Source of the DNA: Apiospora phragmitis
Lineage: Eukaryota > Ascomycota > Sordariomycetes > Amphisphaeriales > Apiosporaceae
Reading direction: 5' to 3'
NCBI GenBank assembly: GCA_038363925.1
Contig: JAQQWL010000003.1
Coordinates: 2,604,001 to 2,668,000, forward strand
DNA: 64,000 nt
Every line of letters begins with the position of its first letter. Within the stretch, counting starts at the first letter, position 1. Under the pieces are notes generated by a model. The model saw nothing but the letters and a program-made list of their open reading frames with translations, did no database searches and was not told the DNA's origin. Made by a program: the position numbers and the translations under genes. This document shows positions 50,201 to 64,000 of this stretch, one piece after another.

Positions 50201-53200
50201 AGTTTATAGAATTCGTCCAGTTTTTTAATTATCGTTAATCGCCATTACGGACTTTACTCTCTCTTATTTATGTTCTCTTTACGCGCGTATCCTCGTCGCC
50301 TTAGCGATTTAACTAGATGATTAAGTGTTCGGGCTCATTTATTATAATTAAATGTTAATAATTATAGTAATACCTTTTTAATAACCGTGAAATATATAAG
50401 TAAAAAGGTGCTAATAAATTATTTTTAGAGACTTAAGGAGAGTTATATATATAACTCTATGCGGTAGCAGTTCTAACGGATATTATCGCTATACAGGATT
50501 GCTGTTATTACGTTTTAGGTTGCGGTTTCTAGAAATAAAACCTTTTTAAATTTAGAAAACGGTATATCGTTCCTAGTTCTAAATAATCTATCCTACTTTG
50601 ATTTAGTTATATCTGCTGTTTCTATATAATCCTCGTGACCGTCTTTTATTTTTATAGCTCTGAATTCGAGCGGGTAACTGTGGTAAATAAATTCGATGCC
50701 GGCTTAGAGCGTGTAGCCGTGTATTCAGATAATAACGCAGTCGACTGATTTATAAATGACCGACTTAGCCTTGAGTTACTGGAGTTCAGCCTTCGCTAAT
50801 CGTAATTTTCCTCCGATTCTACTAGTTTTACTAGTACTGTAGGGACATCGGAGGAAGTAATCTTAAAAGCCACCTTCTATACCGCATAGCAGATATTAAA
50901 CTAGCTTAAAAGATATTTAGTAATATTATAAAACTTAATTTTATTACTAAGCATTATTAAGAGGACGGTATTATTATTCGACTTTATAATATTTGGACTT
51001 ACCAAGTTAGGTTCGAATAATTTATAAGATTTTATAAGTTATTGTCAGCCTGTACCTCCCGGGCGGCTGAGGCTATATATGATTAGGTGACCAAAGAAGT
51101 AACTGTCTCACTACAATGGTTATACAGGGTACTAAACGCTAAAGCGGTCGGAAGCGATGACCTGTGGAAGTAGCTTTTAACCCTCGGGAGAGTTAGTCGT
51201 TATTTCTGGTGGTACTCAACTAACAATTCGGTAATTACGGTGTAAGCGTTATCATAGACGCGCTGGGCTGGTTCCAAGAGGTGGAGTAAGCGTCTACGGC
51301 GTTAGTTATATGGATCTGTATGTTTAGAAGGTTGTGGTGAGTAATCAGTAGGTCGAGACTACGGTTTCTACAAAGTGTATCCGGAAAAGAAGATGTGACT
51401 AGCGATTTAAGGAGCGATGACGTCTTTTAAATATAGCTGATCTTTCCTTCTTGGTTAGATATAATCAACTCAGGGCTGTTAGTGCCGTTAATAATCACTG
51501 CTTTCGTGCAGGTGGGAGTGGATTGCCCAGCGTACTCTCGTATCTCTGATTAAGTGGTACCCCTGCAAAGTGCGGCTTTAAAAATATTACTAAAATCGGT
51601 ACGCATCCCTATTCGGTACTTCGGTAGGCACGTCAGAGGTCGCCACCTATTATGCCTATATAGGGAAGCCGGGCGAACGAGAAAACGATAAGGAGAAAGT
51701 TGTTATCGGGTAGACAGTCTGGCCTTATACGGCTTCAGAACGTTCTTGATTCTAGGTCTGATTAGCTCTAAAACCATGCCGTTCTATATAGTATTTACGA
51801 GACTTATACCCGAGACTCGCCAGCTAGTTATATAGGCGGTTGTTCTAAGCATGCCTTTAGCGTGCTAATATTAGTGAAGCTTATAGTTGAAAGCGGTAAA
51901 AAGGTCTTTATATAACAAGCCGCATGTTTAAAGAAGCCTTAATAACTAGAGATTAGCGTTTAAGCTGTGTATCTTAATAGCTTTTTAAATCCCGGAATTT
52001 ATTTTAAGAAACGAGTGGTCGTTTTTTAAAATACTATAACTAGTTTTTAATAAGCTAGAAATATATTTTTAAAAGCTATAAGAAACGCATAAAAGAAAGG
52101 CACCAAAAATATATTAAAAGCCTTAGCTATTAAATTCAAATTTATAAAATAGATCATATTTTTAAACACGGAGTATAATATAATATTTAAAGAGGATATT
52201 TTTAATCGTAAGAGATATTAACGGGTCCTACTTCGTTAAAACTAGTAGTCCCGGCTCCTAAATGTAATAATTATAAAATATAAGTTTACTTTTCTGATCG
52301 GTATACTTCCTTACTTAACGCCTCTAGCCTATTCCCGATACATTATATAGAAACTCGAGCATTTAGAGGCCGAATTAGGGAAAAACAACCACCTTAGCAG
52401 CGGTTCGACCGTATCGATCAGGAGCTGTCTCGGAACGATAGATTAAGAACGGATCGAGCGGGATCTAGTAAGAGTTAGGGGACTCGATAGTTACTTTAAT
52501 AAATGATTTACGGAGTTTTTTTATAGACGTTTATTCACGGCTAAAAAATGGCGCCTACTAAGTACGTTAATAGGATTAGGGACCTTAACGTACCTCGTAA
52601 ATATAAAATAATAAATAATTAGATCGATCTTTAATAAATTATTCGTTTAGCGTAATATAAACTTGTAGTAATTATTGATCACGTAGTATAGTGTGGGTTA
52701 TATCGTTTATCGCGGCAACGCCACAAATAGCCCTCTAAGTAAATATATGTATAAACTGTGCCAGCTATACTCCGCAGGGTTTGTTAGGGCGTACGCATGG
52801 TACTTTAGGGTTCTCCAAACCTGGTTTTTAATAATAAGATCCTAATCTACGGAACCCGGTATGTAACCCGCTTGGGTCAGTTATATAACGGAGTTTTTTA
52901 CTTAAAAGGTAGAGCATTCTGCTAAGATAACGCTCAGATACGAAAAGGCTCTTCCCCTCCCCAGGCATACCGGCAGCTAAGCAAGTAGCCGATACGACGG
53001 ACTCGGACCAAAAACTTATAGTCCCGATATAGCACTTTTACTAAAGAGGAAAATAAGCACTTAGGCTCCGGAACCAAGAGCTTGTTCGTTAGCTAAGATG
53101 TGCGCAGTACAGGCTCGCCGATGAAACAGAGACTAGGAAAGACGCCAAGTGAGAAGGCCGGGTAGTATAAAGCCGGCCTGGAAAACGTAATGCGTGGTCA

Positions 53201-56200
53201 ATTATGCTCGCAAACGTTATTATACGCGAATTCGAACGGTATAAAAATATTATCTCGTCTAGGCCAAAAGAGTAGATTCGTATATATTACAGAAGTAGTT
53301 TTATATTACGCTCGCCCGTATAAGCATAAGGTAACGAATTCATTGTAGGAATTAAAAAGAAACTATATAAACGCGCGCTTCTCGTACTTAATATTTACCT
53401 TATAAGTATTATGGTCAAGATTAAATAATTAAATAGGTCTGCGTATCCAAGCTATTATACACTTTTTAGTAACAAGTATAAGGCCATAGTAAAGTTATTA
53501 TTATATTCTTATTTACTCAGGTCATCCGGGATAAAAACGTACCCGTCATAGCATAACTTATTATTCTTTATTACGCCGACGCTGCGCTACCCGTCCTTTT
53601 AAAGCATCGACAGATATAGAGGGAACATCTTTTAATAACACCTAGCGGGAAGTACGCCGGTAAATAGTACTGGTGTCGTAAATCCTATTAATAACACACG
53701 ATGGCGGTATGATTTCGCTACGCACCCGTATATAAGGGCCGAAATAATATTCCGAGAAATACTATCGAGTTCTATATCTCGTTTAAGGGCATTATCGTAT
53801 TATCCTCCTGCCTCAAACATAATTACGGCGTTATTTTAAAAGAGGAAGCCTATTAAAGCCCCGAGGCTTTTATTAAGAGATTACTTCTCTCTCTCACGTT
53901 ATAACGAGGATGCTCTGGACGCACACGCTCTAAGCAATGAACTCTAAGCTCTTAAAAGAAGGAGCCGTCACCGGTGCTCTACGAGGAAGTCCGCACTCCA
54001 AAGCAGTCATCGAGCCTAACGCCGACATAAAGCCGCCGCTACAGAAGGACCACGGCAATCACAGAGAATTAAGACTATAGCGGAGAAAAGAGGGGAATTT
54101 AAAATACTCGATATATATAATTTATAATATTATATGGTTTAATTTAATCCTATACTAATTATTATAACTTGGTTTAATAAACGTTTTATAAATACTTCGG
54201 GTTTTTCTGCTTAACGGAGAGATTAATCGTATTATATAGTTAGGTATATAATCTGAGTAAGTTAGCGAAGGTCTCGACGGCAAAGTCCTGTAAAAACTAT
54301 TAAAGAATATATATACGTATTAAAACTAGTTCTTAAAGCCTGGCTTATAAATGTATTATTAATCGACGAGTCTTAATTACGATTTTATTTTATAAACATT
54401 TTTAACGGCTATAATTAACGAGTTTCCTCGATATTCACCTACGAGTTAAACCTTGTCTTATTACCTAGAGGCTATTTCTAAAAAAAGGACTTAAATAAGA
54501 CTTAGGCTGCTCGTTTATATAAGCGGCCCTTCCTTTAATAGGGGTTAAAGTATAAACGCGTATTTTTTTAATTCCAAAGTTATGGCGGCTTATAATAGTT
54601 AGTACTTCTCGTTCGTATATTTAGCCCCGCTTCTGGTTAACGAAGTATAAACGTGCGTCCTTGGTTTTAGTATCGTCGCCCATCGCTTCTTGGAAAAGAA
54701 ATAGACTTTATTAGTAGCCGTGAATCATAGCGGCGGCTGCTAATCGCTTAGTGATTCTAACCAGTACGGAGTATAGGCGCCTAACCGTTAAGCTTGTTAT
54801 AGTCGGTAACCTAGCTGAACTGGTGTCGTTAAGTAATTCGCCTAAAACGCGTAGAGGATATCTCGCTATACGAAAAGAGTCGTGAAATGGTCCGTATTAT
54901 TAGGAGACTTTAGGAGCTAGGGAATAAATAAGTGGTTAACCATATGTTTTAAAGATTTTATGGAGGGGCGGCTATATCGCCTGCTCATTTGTTCTTATTC
55001 TGATTTGAACTCTCAATCTTTTAGTCTTTTGGCTGGCTCTCAGGGAGATAAGTCTAAAGATTTTAGAATTAATCTTTTTCAACATGAAGCCTAGTATACG
55101 AGATCTCCGTAGCAGCTTTAATAGATAGTAATCTTCAAATTTCCGAAACTAGTATTGCTTTTTTTTTTCTTAACGAGGCAGATAGTTAGAAAGCTAGGGG
55201 AGTATCGCATTACGGATATAAAACTTCTAGTAAACTAGTTAAAATCTGGATTAAACGGAACCTCGCGAAAGTCTTTCTCTTAAACTCAATATAAATATTT
55301 ATTAAAATAACGCTAGATTAATATCTCGCTTTATAAAACGATTATCCCTTTTTAAGCCTTATTAATATTATTAATTTAAATATTTCTAGGTTAATATTGA
55401 AATATTTTATGTTTTCGTAAAATATTTTAATATTAAGAATTATTATATTAAGGTTAAAAATAACGAACTCGATCCTTTTATAACGGTTTATATTATAAAT
55501 TAGAAGATATAGAACTCGTAAACGTATTAACTTCTTAATAAGTTCTCGGTCTTTTTAATTTATAAAAGGAGCGAGTAATTAAACGTGTTTAATTATTTTA
55601 TATATCCGTAACTAACCCGATATTTTCTTTTTCTAACGTTATCTTCTCTTAAATTTTAAAGGTCCGTTTTAAATACCGTTCTATCGCTTCTCTACCGCGT
55701 AAAGCTAAATACTTCTCCTATATTTCTAACTCTAACCCATTTCGAAGCCAGGGAAACGCTTAGTTAAACGATCTAGTTATACGATAAGCTCCGGGATATC
55801 TAGTAGGCGTTTTAACGCTTACTATTTATATAGCGACAGCCTGCCGGTCTACTCGCTTTCTAATCCCGTATCGCCTTAAATCTGGTATTGGCGTATCCTT
55901 CTAATAGACGTATCCATCCGGACGATATGTCTCGAAGTGGTATCGTTTCGTATGCGGCAGAGAGGAAAAGAATGGTACCCTCTGGGATATAATATACCTC
56001 GCCGTCTACAAGTCTTCAGTCCAGACGTTCTTATAGCCGCCTCAAGACGCTACCTTCTATAAATATATTCAATCTTTACGATAATCGGATTTGTCGGAAA
56101 GGCGGGCGAGTCCGTGCTAGGTCTTCTAACGGGATAGTAAAAGAAGCTAGAACTTTATTTAGTTCACTCGGCCACAACTTGATATCGATATAATTAATAT

Positions 56201-59190
56201 TTATTTCTGGTTTATAGTAACGTTAGAAAACCGACTATAGTTTATTAATCGTATTTTCGTCCTTATTACGGTATAGATTAACGAGAGATTTACGATCTAG
56301 ATCTGGCTTATACTTATTAAAAACTCGTACATTTTTGTATAGGTAACACGCCTATTCCGTAGCTCGACAAACACTATTTATAAGAGCTCCTTTTACGGAA
56401 AGATTTAAGATGCGGAAACTAAAAATCGAGCGACGGATAGCTAGATCGCGAAATATGATAATAAATCTGTTATAAATAGCTAGATGGTTAGGTCTACCGG
56501 TTAACACGTTTAAAATAACTAATAAGAACGGTTTAAAATAAAAGGCCTTTTAAAGATCGGTCCTTATCCTTATAAGTATTGTGATAGTAGTAAACTACGT
56601 GTAAGAAATAATAACGAAAGAAATTGGACTGCTCTTAATATAAGTAGTTCGAAAAAGCATCCGAAAACGTATTTTATAACCATATAAGATGACATAGAAG
56701 AAATATAAGGTAGAGTAATTGTATTAATGAATTAAGTCTGAAGATTATTTTGATTCCTCTGAAGGAAGGCTTATTAATGTTGGGTTTTTGGGCTTAGTAG
56801 ATATGCTAGCTTATATTTATAGGTATCTTTAAATAACACGTTTTAAATACATTTATTAATCTTTCAAGAGCTTTTGGTTACATTTTTAATAGTTTAGCTA
56901 ATTAAGCCTGCGAATACTTATACATCTGGAATTAATAACTAGCTGCCACTGAGACTCTCGGAGTCAGCTCTTAGAGTAGTTTCGATTGAAGTAGAAGGGA
57001 AAAGAAACGGTGGCAGGTTATTGTTATCTGATAGGGGAACTTTAAAAAAAGATTTCGTAGGGGAGAATACCCGTTAGTATAAAGGGGGAAAGTCTTATCA
57101 CGTGGAGCAGCGTGCTGTGACATTATGTTTATTAGGATTTCTAGTGAGTACAGAAATGTATAATGGTAATAAGTGTATGATAAATAGAGATAGGGCTCTT
57201 TAAGTACTTATAGAAGAGTAGATTTTGAATACCCTTTCTATATTAAACGTAGAATTAGGCTGGTATTCTTAGCGAGTCGATGTCTCTGACAGGTTTTCTG
57301 TCGTTTGTTATATGTGTACCTCTGGCCGAACTCGCCAATATAAGCGAGCTGGGAAGTTCTAAGTACTATTACCGACCGGGTTGATTGAAATTATAATAGC
57401 TATTTTAATATATAAATTAATAATACTTATTTTGAGTTTTATTACTTATTTTTTTATAATAATATTATTATACGATAAGTAATATAAAATTAACTTATAA
57501 TACGTAATTAGTTTGAAAAGTATCGTAATATTTTTATATTAAAACTTTATTTTTATTATAACCGAGATCCCTTTTTGTAAATTTTTATTTATAGCGTCGT
57601 ATCAAGGGGCATTGGTTTTAAAACTTAATGGTACTATTCATATAAAATCCTACTACGAATTCTATCACGAAATCCTACCCTTAAATTTCCGGCTCCACGC
57701 GTGCGGGTATGTTTTATGAGAATCGCTATACGATTCCATGTATAATACATGTTAAGCTATAATACTATTATATAATATACATAAAAAAAGAGCCGACGCG
57801 GCCGGTCGTATTATACCTATTTTTATTTATTCTTATATATATAAAAAAAAAATAAAAAAAAAATAGGTCGCCGATTAAAATCGGCATATAAAATATAAAT
57901 TTAAAAATAATTTATTTTATTTATTTTTTCACGGTCGTTAATTATTATTTTAATTTAACAAATCTCGATATATTAAAATAAAACACGCAAGGATAACGCG
58001 CTAATTAATCGCGTTACTTTATTACGTATTATTTTATTATAGCCGAGGGGGGCGAGCTTATCTATTATACCGAATTACGAAGTTATTCTACCCTAATAAC
58101 CGGCGGAATAATCCTCGGTTAGTTACCCGGGCCGGATTTATAATGCCTCGCTTCAGCTATAATATACGGCCACTAACCGCGCTACTTTATATTAGTATAA
58201 ACGCGTTTGTATGTAAAAGCGTACGGCGAATCACAACGACGGTATTCTGAATAACAGCCGGTCCGACTACGAAGGTAGTAAAGATAATATCACGTAAAGG
58301 ATCACGGGGATCATTAAAGACGGCGAAGTGAGCCAGTGATCTAACTAATGAGAGGATTACTTTAGATTATTAAAATACGAAGGTAAGCTAAGTGATCTAA
58401 CGGATTAATAAAGGGAGGAAATAAAGTATATAACAACGGACGTTCTTTATATGTCTTATATAAATACTTTTTACTTTTGGTAATTAATTTAAATATTAAT
58501 CTTAACTTATTAATAAAGTAAATACCCTTAATAAAACTATTATATAAATATTTTAAGGTTATACTTTTAATTGCCTTCGTTTTTATTAAGCTATCCTATT
58601 ATATCGATAAAAGCGACTTCTATCGTACATTACGGATACTCTCTCGTTTATGGTAACATAAACCTTAGTACGTCTCTACTAAGTTTCTTTTAAAACCCGG
58701 ATAGCGTTCGTTACACTACGCCCCTTAATTACCTTTATTCTTACGAACTGTTACTTATTATATCGATAAAAGCGGACTTTTATTACACGTTTAAAATACT
58801 CTCTGTATTATTAATATAAACCCTAGTACGTTTTACTAAGTTTCTTTAAAAACCTAGATAGCGTTCGTTATAATAAGCTCGTATATTATATATCGATATG
58901 AAATTATTCTATTTAAATAACTAGCGAAATAATACTTAAGATATAATATATCGCTATAGCTTTTTATATACTTAATTTCGAGTTATTTTAAATAGTTTAA
59001 AGCGTTAAATTAAATCTTTCTTTATTTTTTAATTCTATACTTATAAAAGAGAAAAGTTAATATAAAACTAATTATAAAAAAGTTAATTAAAAATACGTAA
59101 CTCGTTTATATACGCAGCTCGCTTATAAAGTACGTTGTATAGATTAAAGATAGCTGTTATAATCTTTATAACAAGATCAAGATAATCTGA
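38230..59190. repeat. AT-rich RIP-degraded block 2
   Basis: Twenty-one kilobases of AT-rich, TpA-rich, CpA/TpG-poor sequence with stops in every frame. The edges are abrupt on both sides (about 38,230 and 59,190). Within it, relics at 38,358-38,570, 39,762-40,590, 41,490-41,700, 46,300-47,050 and 47,530-48,486 can still be read as protein. Other parts (for example 52,000-58,000) gave no readable domain. Presumably made of decayed transposons and duplicated genes; no specific transposon family could be proved. Confidence 0.8.
38358..38570 (-). pseudogene. relic encoding a shared C-terminal tail, copy 1
   Basis: The - strand reads LGEIIADATKLVHRGVLISA, then SIKAPSEDTPQDFETLANE, LGIDTPTTKLKKARDRQST and a stop. 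The tail LGIDTPTTKLKK recurs as LVIDTPITKRKK at 41,490-41,700. The family is not recognised. Confidence 0.35.
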
Positions 59191-62100
59191 CTTAGTAAAT
59201 ATTTAGACCTTAACCCTGGCCTCCTCAGGGGAAGCCTCCTGGGCAGTAGCATAGGCATGGAAGCTTCCCCGTAGCCCTTGGGTAAGTCGCCTCGGCCTCT
59301 CTTTGTATCTCCTTCATTTGACATGGTTTATTGTACCCTCAAATCTCGCAATACGATCGATTCGTATCGGCAAAGTTCATCCCGGCTGGCCCCAGCCGCC
59401 ACCGCCCAGGCGTGGATAACGCAGCGGTCCCTGTCTGCGTATAGGCCTGGCCGCGACTGCAGATGTGATCCAGCGATCTCATTCCGTACCTCGCCTTCTT
59501 CCATTCGCGGCGCTGGAACCCGGTAGTTGGCACCGAGGACCCGCCCTGGCAAACGTACCGTCCGCCAGTGGAACGCGCCGCTCCGTGATGAGCCCGAACG
59601 TCAGCGGCACCACGGCAGCTCCCAGTCGCGCACGACGCCATCCCCGCCGCTGAACTGGCCGCGGCCACCGCTGCCCCGGCAGATCGAGAACTCGCGCAGG
59701 AGGACCGGGTACCGTTTCTCAATGATCTCGACGTCGGTGGTGCGCGTGTTGGTCATGTGCACCTGCACGGCCTTTTCGCTTATGTTCACTCCTTTTCATC
59801 TGTTTTATTTCCAGACCCCTTCGCGCTTGAAGAAGCCCTGAGGAGAAGCCCTAAGAAGCCCTAGAGAAAATCCTGAAAATATACTCACGGAAGCCCCTCC
59901 GTTCGGACACAGCTCCTTCACCACCGCAGATGGTTTCGCCGTACCCGAACCCAAACCCATCCTTCCGACGTCACGGTCGGGGGTCATGCCGAAGAAGCCA
60001 AAACAGTTCATGCAGCCCTGAGAACCGGCCGCCAGGCACGGAAGGCTCTAACAGAGAACGAGAACCTGGGAGGTCAATGTGTTTCCACAGCACCTGTCAG
60101 ATGTTAGCTTGGTACGCCCCACAACCGATGCTATTCCTGAGACCTGGAAGTGTGGGAATAGCCACACTAAATCTGCTAAGACACAATCTCAAAAAAGATT
60201 CGATGAAACCAACAAACACAAAGTCGGAATGCGGTACTCGCTGCACTCTTAAGTCCTAGCCTCCGCTTACACACGGGCCCAGCAGAGGGGTTCAGAAAGC
60301 TGTTCTTGGGCAGGATGACCTTGGTCAGCACGAGGGCAGCCCTGGTTGAGCGGAATGTCGGATTCGATGAGTCAGGCGCAGGGTGTAGATGAGCGCCAAG
60401 AAGGTGATGGCGGGCGGCGCGTTCATGTTGGACGGCGTCTCGCACGATGCCGGTAAAGTCGAAGGTGCCGAACCCGGTCTCGTCAACGGTGATGGCGACC
60501 TGCATCATACTGCCGTTGTCGAGATAGTCGCGGGCCTGCGGGGCCGTCCACCGAAGCGCCGGTACGCTCTCGCGGGTGGTTCCGGACCGCGACCTCGGCG
60601 TCTCTGGATCTTACGCATGTAGAAGTGCACCGTGCGCTACCGTACTCGGCCATGAGACGCGTCGATGAGCGCGCCGCCTTGGCGTTGGCCGCGACCTGCG
60701 CCTTGAGGTCCGACAGGTTGTCGCCGACCGTCAGGAGGCGCTGCGATTGGGATGCTGCCCGGCTCGAGGAGGATCTTGACGATCCCGGCCTCATCGAAGT
60801 GGCTGTCGCGCCAGGAAGAAGGACTTGATTGCGGCACCCTCCTGCCAGAGCATGGTCGAATCCCTGGTGAAAGGTTAGCACATGGTCTTAAGAGGGGTCC
60901 TGTCGCCTCCAAACGTACAGAGGCGTAGACTTTCCAGTAACCGCCAATGTCCAGGTGATGGCCACGAGGGCCAGTTGAACAAATAGTCTTGCCATAGAGT
61001 CGAAATCAAGATGATGACGGTAATGTCTGATGCAATTAGCCTGACCGAAGCCGAGAGACATGAGAGAATAGACGGATTAATTACCTGGCGAATGAGTACC
61101 GCCGCCTGTGAGTGAATCGAGACAAGGACGTCACCTTCGTCGCAGTTCTCCCATGTGTAGATTGTGCTGGTACTTGACGGCGTAGCTACATGCTGCAGGT
61201 GAACAGGTACTGGGCGCATTGGCGACCAGCTCGCCATGGACTGAAGATGGCGCAGAGAAATTCCAGTCGCTCCTTGATGTTGAGGTCGACAGGCTACTAG
61301 TCTTCTGGAGGGTCCGGCCCATCTGCTTCGCAATGCTCATTGAACCGATGACCAAAAATGCTCAGCCTGATGGGATCCGCGACCAACTCCTGCTCGGGCT
61401 GGTTCTGCTGGGCTTTGTCATCCGCGAGGTGAATGACGACGTGCGATATCAGGATAGCGGGCTGCCTGACACCACCACGATGGTCTGCGTACTTCGATGA
61501 CAATGGCCAGGCCGTGAACCACCGTGCCTGGTTGGCTTGCCAGGAGGTAAACTTCAATTGGTTGTATCCCTCATGGGCGGAGAACCGCTCTGCCTAGATA
61601 CCTGAAATTAAAACAGAAATCGGAATGTCCTTGCCGACGCAGCTTACCGTTCCCTCTGCGGGGTCTTTGACTTTTCAAAGTCGCCAGTCTTCAGCTCCGG
61701 CGCCAACTTCTCGTTATCTGGCTGACCTCGCTCATTCTTTGCCCGCGCAAACACGGACGTTCATCCACCAGACCTTACGGTGTTGCAGAAAACAAAATAA
61801 ACTTCCAGAAATGTTCTCTCTTCCAAGGCCGACCGCCAGTCCCCGTCGCCCGGGGCTTGTATCATGAAGTTTGTATCGGTCCCATGGTAGCGAAGGTTGA
61901 GATAGACCTCGTGACACCTCGTCGGACGGTCGGATCTTTTGGTTCTCGAGGCCTTCCGCGACCCTCTGCTTCAAGGCCGCGATGGCTTGTCGATCCTGGG
62001 CAGGGACATCTCACGAACAGGACCTCCAACGAGGGCTTCGCCGGGCTGCTCTTACACGACCTCGGCCAAGGCCATGCCGTACGCGGACGGGACGCCGAGT

Positions 62101-64000
62101 GCTAAAGTGACGATGCGCCGGATGCCGAGCTTGTGCGCGATCTCGCAGGCGTGCTGGCCGCCGGCGCCAGCAAACATGGCGAGGTTGTGCTGGGCGGTTA
62201 CTCGAACCCACGCCGCCTCGGTGAGGGCGCGGATCAGCCGGCTACAGTGGACTCGTTGGCCACGTCCACAAAACCGTGGGCCACCTCCATCGGGGTCATT
62301 TTCCTAACAGTGTCACGGTTGATCTGGCGGTCAGCTCCTCGAACTTCTCCGCCGCGATCCCCACATCGGGGAAGATCCTCGCTGGACCCGAAGATGGCGG
62401 GGAAAGTTACCAGATCAGCCGCCGGGGACAGAGGTTGGCGTCACGTACAGACCGGCCCACCTTTCCTATACGACGCAACCCGGGTGGCGCCACGCTGTTC
62501 GGGCCCGACTTGAAGAGTCGTCACGCCAGAACAGCATGGAGCCGCCGCCCGCGGCGACGGTGTTGATATCCAGCTGCGGCAACTGAATAGAGACGCCGGC
62601 GGTCGCGGTCTCGAACACATGCTCAAAGGATCCGCCGAAGCGACTCACGTCGGTGCTGGTGCCTCCCATGTCGAACCCGACCACAGGTGATTTGCCGTCA
62701 TCAGATGTTTGAGCATGCCCTACCACGCCGCCTGGAAGATCTGTCAGACGAATACCCTAAGTCTGCCTGGATGTGACTGCCACCAGTCCGCTGGAGTTGC
62801 CTCGACCCGCTAGAGTGTCTTTGTGGCTCACCGAGCCGCCGTCGCTCTGCATGAACTCGCGAGTACGCCATCCAGGTTTCCATCTTGGAACCCGTCAAAA
62901 CCGGAGATGTAACGGGTAATCTCGGGGGTCAAGTACGCATCGGCCAACGCAGAGGAGCCTCGCGAAATCATCTTGATCATGTTGGCGCCCACGAGGATGA
63001 GGTCGAGCACGTCGTTGAAGCCCAGCTCCTTGGCGAGCGCGGCCACTGCTCTTCGTGCTTGGGGTAGAGGTAAGAATGGGCGAGACATATCGCCAGCGTG
63101 TCAATGCCCTTGGATTGGATGGCCTGCAGCTTGTCCCGCACCTCCCGTCGTTTCGAGGGGTCGGACGATCCGGAGCATATCGCCGGTGGAGCTCTTGACC
63201 AGCTCCGAGATCTCCTCCAGAGGCGGCTGATTGTCTTGGTCACGTCCTCATCATGTACTCTTCCACCGTCAGTCGCTCGGATATCTCGACAACCTGTCGT
63301 TAAGCGGCTCCGGCTTGACAGATGCCCCAGTCGGATAGTCTCGGACGCGAACTGGTAAGCCGATCTCCAGCAGATCCCCAAAGCCCTGATATGACGATCA
63401 AGGCATGCCTTATTCCTTTCTTCCAGGAGTGCTGGGTGGCCGAGTCAGCTAGCGCCCTTCTGTACTGTCCAAATAAAGGATCTCTATTATAATTGGATGC
63501 AGAACACACGAAACTCACCGTTGGTGGCGACCATCGTGCCGTGTCAATGGAGTGGATCAGCTCCTTCGGGGATAGGAGAACGCCTCGGGATCTCGGATCC
63601 GGAGATGGCCTCCAGGACCCGCCGGATACCATCTGCCGGGGCATCGCTGTAGTGGCAGGGTGACGGACAACGGCTCTGATTAACAACGTTCCTCTCGTCC
63701 AGGGCGGATGCCCATACGTCAGTGAAGGTGCCGCCGGTCTGGCCACTGCTTAGCACTCTTATAGATTTTTGGAATTAAGCCAACTCACCTACTGCAAATT
63801 TGATGCTCTTGGAGGAACGGGAGCAACTGCTGGTATGTACGACAGCCATGGTCATTGAATGAGACGGCTAACGTTTTGAGTGTTACTAGGCCTGCTACCG
63901 AAATTGGATGTCTTGAAAGTCACAAGAGCTGTTGTGGTTGATATCGGCGATACATCGCAGCTCCGAAATTTCAAAGTCGGCATCGGAGCTATTCGGCTTG

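Overview
This window looks like nuclear DNA from a filamentous ascomycete (Pezizomycotina; Sordariomycete-like by gene content, species not determinable). Genes are split by short GT-AG introns of about 44-70 bases with CTAAC/CTGAY branch sites. They include typical fungal families: a DUF6601-type membrane protein, a HET fragment, a STAND-type alpha/beta-hydrolase head, fungal protein kinases and a conserved C2H2 factor. Two long AT-rich, TpA-rich tracts carry degraded genes with CAA/CAG-to-TAA/TAG stops, which is the footprint of repeat-induced point mutation (RIP).

Layout. 1-26,040 is gene-bearing, with normal base composition: a left-truncated alpha/beta-hydrolase gene (1-1258, -), DUF6601 gene (2421-3485, -), HET fragment (5613-5792, +), maltose/NodL-type O-acetyltransferase (7112-7902, +), a conserved unknown behind a 159-bp tandem repeat (9177-10507, +), protein kinase (11406-13116, -), conserved unknown (13570-14531, +), a 109-residue conserved protein (15648-16044, -), another conserved unknown (17227-18411, -), a bZIP pseudogene (about 20136-20640, -) and a four-finger C2H2 gene (23590-24801, -) whose flanks are duplicated. 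26,040-32,290 is RIP-degraded AT-rich DNA. 32,290-38,230 is a normal-GC island with a K/E-rich small gene, two convergent genes with five bases between their stops (34546-35354, + and 35360-36285, -) and a kinase pseudogene. 38,230-59,190 is a second, longer AT-rich RIP block with at least two recognisable kinase relics and a tandem repeat. 59,190-64,000 returns to normal GC and holds a two-domain 5-oxoprolinase/hydantoinase gene (-) full of single-base frameshifts.

Two themes stand out. First, many otherwise well preserved genes are interrupted by single-base indels, mostly in short G/C runs; this points to unpolished long-read sequence as much as to real pseudogenes. Second, the window is an accessory-like compartment: duplicated and decayed copies of neighbouring genes (DUF6601, the 109-residue protein, C2H2 flanks), STAND/HET/TPR pieces typical of fungal allorecognition repertoires, and several unrelated kinase-like relics around RIP blocks. 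No operon-like or clearly metabolic cluster is visible, no tRNA or rRNA gene was found, and I could not identify a convincing new multi-gene system. Exon boundaries come from reading the sequence by eye, and family names rest on recognised motifs, not on searches.
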